From: Candidula unifasciata
Taxonomy: Eukaryota > Mollusca > Gastropoda > Stylommatophora > Geomitridae
NCBI GenBank assembly: GCA_905116865.2
Contig: CAJHNH020004957.1
Location: forward strand, 287,871-351,870
Direction of reading: 5' to 3'
DNA length: 64,000 nucleotides
Position 1 is the stretch's first letter. Every line of letters begins with the position of its first letter. This document shows positions 1 through 64,000 of the stretch, in pieces. The notes under the pieces were generated by a model. That model was not told the DNA's origin. It made no database searches and saw only the letters and a program-made list of their open reading frames with translations. A program made the position numbers and the translations under genes.

Positions 1-37
1 AGCGCGTTTGAAACGCCTGAGCCACAGACACTGACTC

Positions 38-362
38 AGTCATATAACAGCTGCTGTCGCATAACACAGCTGCAGTCGTTATAACACAGCTGCCGTCGTA
101 TAACGCAGCTGCCGTCGAATGACACAGCTGCTGTCGTATGACACAGCTGCCGTCGTTTAACACAGCTGCCGTCGTATAACACAGCTGCCGTCGTATGACA
201 CAGCTGCCGTCGTATGACACAGCTGCTGTCGTATGACACAGTTGCCGTCGTATGACACAGCTGCCGTCGTATGACACAGCTGCTGTCGTATGACACAGCC
301 GCTGTCGTATGACACAGCCGCTGTCGTATGACACATCTGCTGTCGTATAACATAGTCGCATC
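38..362. repeat. 19-bp minisatellite upstream of the gene
   Basis: About 17 copies of a unit close to acacagctgccgtcgtatg, with substitutions among copies. Open frames through it are repeat artefacts. A short (CA)n follows at 397-414. Confidence 0.9.
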
Positions 363-1264
363 GGTGCACACTAATTCACTCACATGCACGCGCGCGCACA
401 CACACACACACACTTACCTGCTTCGGGACCTTGTAGTGTCAAGGCGGTGACATTGTGTAGTAAACAGCAGCAAGCTGTGACGCCGTTAATAATGACATTT
501 TTCGTCCCGACGTCTCCAATAGCAGCCGCGTGGCCGGCCGGTAAATATTTGATAAGAGAAAGACGCCTGTGTCATTAAAATCGTCACCAGTTGTCTGTTG
601 AATGAGGAAGTAGGGACGCACCAAAGACAGACAGAAAAGCTAAGGCTATAACCCCCCCCCCCGCCCCCACCCCCATCACCAACTACACTTAAAACCTATG
701 ATGTTTGTTCTTCCTCTCAAGATGACCATTCATCGCAGATGTTGCATTTTATTTGTATTGTGTCCTGTGTTCGTATTTGATTGAGATCGGTATTTATCGT
801 GTGTTGTTGAAATTTTCCGTTCGCGTGTTGGCATTCTTGTTTAAATTTGGAGAGGTATAGATGAATAATCATCGTCTGTGATGTAGGCGTTGCAAAGCGC
901 TTTGGAATCTCATAGTGCTGGGTTCAGTGCCAGATGCAGGCGATTTCGCACAAGACCACCTTGCCTTTATTGGGAAGCAAGCGCTGAGAAAACAGTTTTA
1001 AACCGTTGAAGGTAGAATTACTTAGTGAAACCACAAACAGCCAAATAATGCTAGGGTTGGTTTTGCAGCGTCACGTAAAGGACTCATAATGGTACTGTTC
1101 TTTTTAATCACCCTATCTCGGGTACTCCGAGATTTCGTGGGGCGTCGGCGAAAGTCTAGTATTTATAAGAAGGTTGCGGGATGTTTGGGGTAGGGGTGGG
1201 GAGGGGCGGAAGGGGTGGGCAGGTCTTGATCCATGTGAGTGAACTGTCGTAAAAACTAGGGGGC
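363..1264 (+). other. Intergenic stretch with decayed SINE A remnant
   Basis: No gene is seen. A C-rich run lies at 651-675. A degenerate family A repeat (tRNA-like ggttcagtgcc, then tagggttggttttgcagcg) covers roughly 905-1100. Confidence 0.5.
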
Positions 1265-1650
1265 TGCGTGATCTCGAGGCATGGTGTCCGCCACGAGTGC
1301 TAGAGGTTCTGGGTTCAGTCCCGTTAAGGGCTGGGATTTTTTCACGTGGACTGGACTTCTAGTAATTCCTCCTGGTCTCTTGGTAGTGAGATCTGTCGCC
1401 CGTGTGCATTGTTGCGCACGTAAAAAATCACATGGCATTTGGAAATCAAAAAGAGTAGCCAAACGGCGCTGCCCGGGCTAAATTCGGAGTTAATAATCTA
1501 CCCAAAGTATTTTAAGATCCTCGCCGGTGCTACAGAGCCTGTGCACTGTGCAGAGCTTCTTCAGACTCAGACTTGAGTTGAAAGAAGAACAGAGCACTTA
1601 TGGGTTACTACCCGTGCGCCATGATGTTGATCCGTTGTTCAAGCCTCAAA
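1265..1650 (+). mobile_element. SINE-like repeat, family D
   Basis: About 385 bp matching a second copy at 32170-32548. Shared blocks include gggctgggattttttcacgt, gcgctgcccgggc and gatcctcgccggtgct. The head carries a B-box-like ggttcagtcccg, suggesting tRNA derivation. Confidence 0.75.
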
Positions 1651-3135
1651 CCTCATAAAACTGTAGCCTGTACCGACTGTTTCGGCTTAATGCCAAATGT
1701 CGGGCGGCGTATAGTAAACCTGACATCCCTTATTGTGCCAAGGTCTTTGGCGGAGAAGCGCATTGGGGGAGGGGGGGGGGAGGAGACTAGCCGTATCCTA
1801 TGGAGAGCAAATGCAGCCTGACAAACTTAGAATTAAGGCAGGGCGGACCAAGACATTACTTAACCTTGGGGTGCAGTTGGTGTATAAGAGAACCTCTGAC
1901 AGGCGGAGAGACAGAGCACTGCACAACGTATTCTTTTTCTTCTTTACGTCCTCTTTTACCGCTACGGGTATCGAGGGAGATGAAAGGTCCTGTTTTGTGC
2001 TTTTCTGGCTGCTTTGAGTACAGACACATCGTGGTGCTGTAGCATCAGAAGACATTTTCTCCAAGTGGGCAAACCATGATTTGCTGTCTCTATATGTAAT
2101 TTAGATTTTTTTTTTTTTTTTTTGGGGGGGGGGGGGGGGGGGCGACTGTATCTCGTATGACCTCATTCCTGGTTTTATCTCTTCTGGTCACTTCTACAGC
2201 CTTTCTCACATACCTTAATTCCATGGTTACTAATTCCAGACGTATTGGTGCTGCATTTCTTTCGGAATAAACAAGGCAGAAAACATGGGCAACCTGTGGT
2301 CCCTACAGTACTGCACAGGCTGTGTGCCGTAGCGGGGATAAACTGCCTCCCTGGCCGTCGAACGGGGGCATGGCTGTTCACAGTCGCCATCGCCATGGGC
2401 TATGATTCCATTGACGTCTCGCTTCACAGTCTAACAGTGTCGCATGGAAAGACGGAAAGGTTTCAACACAACAGCTGGATGGATAGCTGGATGAACTCGC
2501 TCGGGAGGATAACAGGCTGAAGCGTAGATAGATGCACAGACGAATAGCGTTTTTAGTATTGCTTTACTTTCCGTGTGTAGCCTGGTGGAAGGTGGGGGAT
2601 AGACCCACCTCCTCTTAACAAGCATGTCATAGAAGGTGACTTAATTACAAGTTTGCTGATATCTGATGTGTTGGACTGAAAGGATATCGCAGCCTAGCTG
2701 TAGACTGCACTACAACGTGCTAAGCGTCTTTTCAAAAGTAAACGCAGAAGACGTGTACTCACTAACTACGATTACGGTACTTTAGGTTTTGTGGAAAAGC
2801 AAGTTTTCTCACAGCTATAAACCTAACAACAAATGCCGGGGAGAGGTGTTGGAAATGTCGCCCGAAAGTCGCAAACTGTGCAGATCTGCTGTAAACAGAC
2901 ATTACCCAGACACCATGTCAAACACGAGATATTTTTAAAATGCCGAGCAAAAAGAGAAAGAAAAGAAAGTAGTTGAAGAAACAAGGCAAATTCCACCCGT
3001 CTCGCAGTTCTCCATTACCTTGATCTGTTTTTTTTTTAAGCCTTACGCTGATTCGCTCTAAGGTTGGTTGACTTTAGTTCTTTCTGCTTTTCTTCCCTTT
3101 CGTTTTTTTTTCATTTGGGGGGGGGGGGGGGTGGT

Positions 3136-3199
<64 letters not shown>

Positions 3200-3267
3200 T
3201 TTTAATATGCATCAAGCTGCGAAACTAGTCTCACAAAGTTATTCTCCCCATTTTATTAAAATTGTGT
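1651..3267. other. Intergenic stretch with homopolymers, no gene recognised
   Basis: T and G runs lie at 2107-2144 and G/GT/T runs at 3116-3197. A short family C fragment (aacaagcatgtcatag) lies near 2610-2640. Nothing else was recognised. Confidence 0.5.
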
Positions 3268-3277
3268 ACAGGGTACT

Positions 3278-3506
3278 ACTCTGTGGCTAAGTCGATGCGA
3301 ACACTTCGTAATGCCTGGGTGCCGGGTTCGATCCCAGCTGCGGGCCTTGCGCCTTGCGTTGGTTTCGACAGTGGTATCAGAGGGAAGACCGTCCAGAAAG
3401 CAATGGCAAACTGCTGGACGTAAATGTGCCTAGAGAAACCACACAAGAGACAGGGGCTGCTAGGGTTGGTTCTGCAACGCCCTGTAAAGGGTACGCAACC
3501 AACTTA
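3278..3506 (+). mobile_element. SINE, family A (tRNA-derived)
   Basis: The head has ctctgtggctaagtcgatgc and a pol III B box (ggttcgatccc). The body is shared with 10315-10552 and the tail ends gcaaccaactt without poly(A). An imperfect 8-10 bp duplication (acagggta) flanks it. Confidence 0.85.
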
Positions 3507-3619
3507 ACAGGGTAGTTACCTCACTGGCTTCTCTCGGTCTGTGCGTGTTTCATGCGACAGTAACAAAAGGAACTGGCTGCTCCCCTGATAGAAATATATG
3601 AAGTCCATCATTTCATTCC

Positions 3620-4126
3620 ATCCCCGTGTGGGTTCCGGGGCGCCATCGTGGGGAAAACAAGAATAGACCCTCTGCCTACCCAAAAGCATGTCGTAAGAGT
3701 CGACTAATTGGGGAGCTTCCTTTGAAGTCGGAGTGCATCTTCCTGAGAGGCAAGGAACCAACAGTCTGGTTCAAGTGAAACAGATCTGGAAAACTGATGC
3801 ACACGCAACACTCAGGTTCTGGAGCAGGACTGCAGTTCAGAAGTGGGCGAACAACCAGAACTTTCCGCCAGAGTGTACAGCTGGTGAACGCGAAGAAGAA
3901 GAAGAAGATTTCATTCCAAATTCAACATTTGCGAAGTGCTGCCTGTATCACCATCATCATTATCTTCATCGTCATCATCATCATCGTCATCATCATCGTC
4001 ATCATCAACATCGTCATCACTGTAACAATAATCCCAGCGCACCCGATCGCCAGAAAAAGTCTTAATCGTTCAACAGTAACTTATTGATCCCACGACGTAT
4101 AGTGTCATGGGACTAAATATAGAAAG

Positions 4127-4194
<68 letters not shown>

Positions 4195-4197
4195 TAT
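3620..4197 (+). mobile_element. Family C repeat with (GAA)n tail, then (ATC)n and (ATT)n
   Basis: Family C runs to about 3912: ccccgtgtgggttccgggg, gtcgtaagagtcgactaatt, cctgagaggcaaggaacc, then a gaagaagaagaag tail. It is the most abundant dispersed repeat in the window. (ATC)n follows at about 3948-4030 and (ATT)n at 4128-4197. Confidence 0.85.
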
Positions 4198-4359
4198 TGA
4201 TAGTGGTGCTGGTGGTGGACATGGTGTTCCCTATTACACATTCACGATCTAAAATATTACCCTTTTGATATCGACAGGTGTCACGGGAAAGGAGAGCAGC
4301 CTTAGATAACACAGCGACATCCTGGTGAAGAAATAACTACCCTGGTTCACAAACAAGGG

Positions 4360-5085
4360 AAAAGAGCACAGTTCGATAGGCACAGTTCAATAGGAGGAGT
4401 TCACAGTTCAATAGGAGGAGTTCACAGTTCAATAGGAGGAGTTCACAGTTCACAGTTCAATAGGAGGAGTTCACAGTTCAATAGGAGGAGTTCACAGTTC
4501 AATAGGAGGAGTTCATAGTTCACAGTTCAATAGGAGGAGTTCACAGTTCAATAGGATTAGGAACGGCACAGTTCAATAGGAGGAGTTCACAGTTCAATAG
4601 GATTAGGAACGGCACAGTTCAATAGGAGGAGTTCACAGTTCAATAGGAGAAGGAACGGCACAGTTCAATAGGAGGAGTTCACAGTTCAATAGGATTAGGA
4701 ACGGCACAGTTCAATAGGAGGAGTTCACAGTTCAATAGGATTAGGAACGGCACAGTTCAATAGGAGGAGTTCACAGTTCAATAGGATTAGGAACGGCACA
4801 GTTCAATAGGAGGAGTTTACAGTTCAATAGGAGAAGGAACGGCACAGTTCAATAGGAGGAGTTCACAGTTCAATAGGAGAAGGAACGGCACAGTTCAATA
4901 GGAGGAGTTCACAGTTCAATAGGAGAAGGAACGGCACAGTTCAATAGGAGGAGTTCACAGTTCAATAGGAGAAGGAACGGCACAGTTCAATAGGAGGAGT
5001 TCACAGTTCAATAGGAGAAGGAACGGCACAGTTCAATAGGAGGAGTTCACAGTTCAATAGGAGAAGGAACGGCACAGTTCGATCA
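4360..5085. repeat. Composite minisatellite just upstream of exon 1
   Basis: Higher-order units of about 46 bp are built from cacagttcaataggagga and ggagaaggaacgg motifs. The array ends about 75 bp before the start codon of the nephrin-like gene, so it occupies the likely proximal promoter or 5' UTR. Confidence 0.9.
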
Positions 5086-5159
5086 GAACTAGCCAACCCA
5101 GAGGCTTGATGCGACTAACAGTGCAAGGGACATAACTGCTGAAATTCGATTGTTTGCAC

Positions 5160-61164
<56,005 letters not shown>

Positions 61165-62193
61165 GTACTCGATCAAGCAGTCTGTGCTCAGCACACAACG
61201 GCTGGTTTTTTTTGGGCTGTTTATTTCCTTCTGGTGTTCATGTTGAATGTTACCAATGAGAATGAACATAGTGACAGGGACATTGTGCTTCGTTGTTGCT
61301 GTTGTTTAGAGCCTGAAGTCACATACTTTGAGTTACAGTACCTTTCCACAGTCTGTGTAAACAAAATGAAAGCAAAGTTTGTTTAGTGAGTGAAGTCACT
61401 CGTACTTTATTTTACCAGCCAAAGTTTCTAAAGACAAGGTGATGGTAATCATCACGCTGTCTATTATTAAAGTGGCACTGAAAAAATAAATGATACCTAA
61501 TGTTTCAGTTCTACTTACCATCAGACACTCCCTCCTCCCACCTCCTAATATCTTTTATAGTGATTAGAGCATATTTACTTAGTTAAATAGAAAAAAGATT
61601 TTAGTGTAATTTTTCTGTAGCCTGTTTTTTTTAAAAGTGATCTTAAGACCTAGTATCTTTAAAATTTCATTTATTATTTAAAACTTTTTTTAAAACTTAT
61701 CCACTTATTGATAGTAATGTTAACATATTTTTGTTTGCCCCATAGTGCCATTATTCTGGCATTGCCATCTGTACAAATTCACTGAACTGCTGCAAAACTG
61801 GCAGTGTTTCAGTCTTCTGTCTCCAAAAAGCCTAATTATTGGCATTGGTTCTGTTTGCACTTGCACAGTTGTTAGGAGGCTCCAGATATGATTATATTTA
61901 TTCCCCCCCCCCCCCTTTTTCCCCCAAAGCATTAGGTTGAAGGAGGATTGTGAAAAAATTGATTTTAAAGCTTATAACTTTCATGGTTTTAATGGGCCCA
62001 TAGCGATGAGTCACTGAGTCAAGTAAGGGTCACCATATAGCGAGTGAAAATAATGTAATTCTTTGCTGCGCTTTCATTTATTAATTACTCTTCATTAATT
62101 TCCAAAATATTTTGAAATTGTAAATGAAAAAACAATTTTAATTTATTTGTGACCTGTTTTTAAAAAAAAATTGTGTGTGTGTTTATTTTACAG
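61165..62193. other. Intron after exon 22, nothing certain
   Basis: A/T-rich with a C run at 61904-61916. No convincing exon is seen before 62194. Confidence 0.4.
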
Positions 62194-62249
62194 ATTTTGT
62201 CCACGATCATAGGTTTTATCCAATAGGTTATCAGGGCAAAAGAGTTGAG
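62194..62249 (+). CDS. Candidate exon 23 of the nephrin-like gene
   Basis: A good acceptor (tttattttacag) and the required phase 1 entry would give residues DFVHDHRFYPIGYQGKRVE, tyrosine-rich like the rest of the tail. The donor (gtttat at 62250) is weak. If it is not used, the frame runs on into an A-tract and stops within about 30 codons, which could make this a terminal exon. Chance occurrence is possible. Confidence 0.3.
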
Positions 62250-62344
62250 GTTTATGTTTACTATTTTCTAAAGCCTGTTTACTTTAAAAAAAAAAAAAAA
62301 AATCAAATCTAGTGTTATATTTCAAATCTGTTGTTTGTAGACTG

Positions 62345-62680
62345 ATATGGTTAGCATTAACACTCTTCTTTGGCTGCTGAAGGTTAAGACAGCATATGTG
62401 GAAATATCTCCAGCTAGTCGATGTCACTTTTATTAACTCAACTCAGCTTTCAGCCTGTCAATCTCCCAGTGTTCCCCCATTCTGAGGAAAATAAGGACAG
62501 ACCCAATACTTCCTCAGCAGTGTCATAGGCGTTGACTTATTGGAGGCGTACTTTGAAGTTGGGAGTACACAAGCTTGAGAGGCAAAGAACAACCAGCTGC
62601 ACACAAATAAGTCTGTAAGCATACTGCTCCCCTAGCAAACATGTTCTGAAAGGGGACTAATTAGAAGTTTCCTGATATGT
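62345..62680 (+). mobile_element. LINE ORF2 end scrap and family C copy
   Basis: 62345-62460 resembles the LINE C-terminal coding end (cttctttggctgctgaaggt). 62470-62680 is a degenerate family C copy. Confidence 0.55.
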
Positions 62681-63274
62681 GATCTCTTGGGCCGAGATGC
62701 GCAGCATGGCTGTAATCCACAAAACAACATACCTGCCACCCTTATAAGAGCAGACACAGTTAAAAACACACACATTTTTTTTAAAAATTTGTTTGGGGTC
62801 TTTTTTCCCCTTGTTGTCACTTTACTTCGTGTCTGTGTTTCTGTTGATTGGTTTTGGTTTACGGTCTCATATTTGTGTTAGTTATTCTTTCTTTGATTGT
62901 TCCCCATTTCCATTTGTTGATGTTAGGAATTTGTAATAATTATATAAGGCTGGATCCTTACAGACAAAGAATAATTGCAACAGTCTTCCTCAGTGTGGTT
63001 TTGAACCTTTGGGTAGATAAGCATCTGGCCACTCACTTCTGTAGCTCCTTGTGTAGTCATTAGAGGATCATACATTTCCTGGTGGTCTCTTTGTTGTAAT
63101 GGTCAAACTGTTTGCATCGGCCTCATGGGGGATCATCGCCGAAGCAATGGAGCTTGTGATTTGTGTGACATGCTGCAGCCGTACTGCAGAGAGAGACAGA
63201 TTTGCATGAGTTATAACCTAATGCAGTGAAGGCATACAAAGAACCGAATGTAGGACACAATTTGCTGTTTTAAA

Positions 63275-64000
63275 GCACCCTGGCTGTTGCCGGGGGCCCT
63301 AATATAAGCCAGTTTTTTAGTTGAATGTGGTTTCTGGGACCTGTCCACAGGTGGTTCTCATCCGAATGGCAGAATGAAAGAGAATAAAACACTTTTCCAG
63401 AAAAATAATAAAACACTGTTGTCTGGAAACAGAATAAAACTCTGTTGTCTGGAAAGAGAAGAAAACACTGTTGTCTAGAAAGAGAATAAAACACTGTTGT
63501 CTAGAAAGAGAATAAAACACTGTTGTCTAGAAAGAGAATAAAACACTGTTGTCTAGAAAGAGAATAAAACACTGTTGTCTAGAAAGAGAATAAAACACTG
63601 TTGTCTAGAAAGAGAATAAAACACTGTTGTCTAGAAAGAGAATAAAACACTGTTGTCTAGAAAGAGAATAAAACACTGTTGTCTAGAAAGAGAATAAAAC
63701 ACTGTTGTCTAGAAAGAGAATACTGTTGTCTAGAAAAAGAATAAAATACCTTGTCCGGAAAGAAGATAAAATACTTGTCTGGAAAGAATATAACGCTGTT
63801 GTCCGAAAATAAGATAAAACACTGTTGTCTTGAAAGAGCATAAAACACTTGACTGGAAAGAGAATAAAAAACTTGTCTGAAAAGATAATAAAATACTGTT
63901 GTCTGGAAAGAGAATAAAACATTGCTGTCCCGAAAGAGAATAAAACTCTGTTGCCTGGAAAGAGAATAAAACATTGTTGGCTGGAAAATGAATAAAACAC
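63275..64000. repeat. Family E fragment and 27-bp minisatellite
   Basis: Reverse family E at about 63275-63375. About 22 units of ctgttgtctagaaagagaat plus aaaacac run to the window edge; the right-hand copies are more diverged (ggaaag, cttgtctgg). Confidence 0.93.

Overview
The window is animal nuclear DNA. One large, intron-rich gene runs left to right across most of it (about 5.16 kb to at least 61.16 kb). Its introns are packed with minisatellites, microsatellites, SINE-like repeats and broken transposons. There is no bacterial-style gene organisation. Intron load, repeat families and protein character suggest a lophotrochozoan, most likely a mollusc (perhaps a gastropod). That assignment is inference from general character only.

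The host gene is a nephrin / Sticks-and-stones / Hibris type immunoglobulin-superfamily receptor. I assembled 22 coding exons with matching splice phases: signal peptide (exon 1), Ig1 (exons 2-3), Ig2 (4-5), Ig3 (6), Ig4 (7-8), Ig5 (9-10), Ig6 (11), a cysteine-less Ig-like spacer (12), Ig8 (13), Ig9 (14-15), one fibronectin III domain (16-17), transmembrane segment (18) and cytoplasmic tail (19-22, perhaps a 23rd at 62.2 kb). They encode about 1269 residues, close to vertebrate nephrin. The cysteine-less domain after Ig6 matches the position of the nephrin spacer. The tail carries two class II SH3-binding motifs and several tyrosines, as expected of an adhesion receptor that recruits SH2/SH3 adaptors to actin.

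Region by region: 0-5.1 kb is upstream repeat-rich DNA. 5.2-16.5 kb holds the signal exon and Ig1-Ig3. Here intron 2 carries a ~2.7 kb minisatellite whose 52-bp unit is recognisably derived from the 3' end of exon 2 and its splice donor. 16.6-26.3 kb holds Ig4-Ig6, a Tigger-like DNA transposon inserted in a decayed partial copy of exon 6, and a long pyrimidine tract. 26.3-39.8 kb holds the spacer, Ig8, Ig9 and the first half of FN3. 41.17-43.45 kb is a short retroelement on the minus strand with an intact 496-residue gag-like ORF1, no ORF2, and a 12-bp target duplication inside a minisatellite. 45-61.2 kb holds the rest of FN3, the membrane exon and the cytoplasmic exons. After 61.2 kb there are repeats and one possible further exon.

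Five SINE-like families (called A-E here, my own labels) recur, some nested in each other. One copy of family B carries a 68-bp inverted duplication inside its target-site duplication. Several minisatellites appear to have grown out of SINE copies. Besides the host gene, the only sizeable intact reading frame is the gag-like one; other long open frames are translations of tandem repeats.
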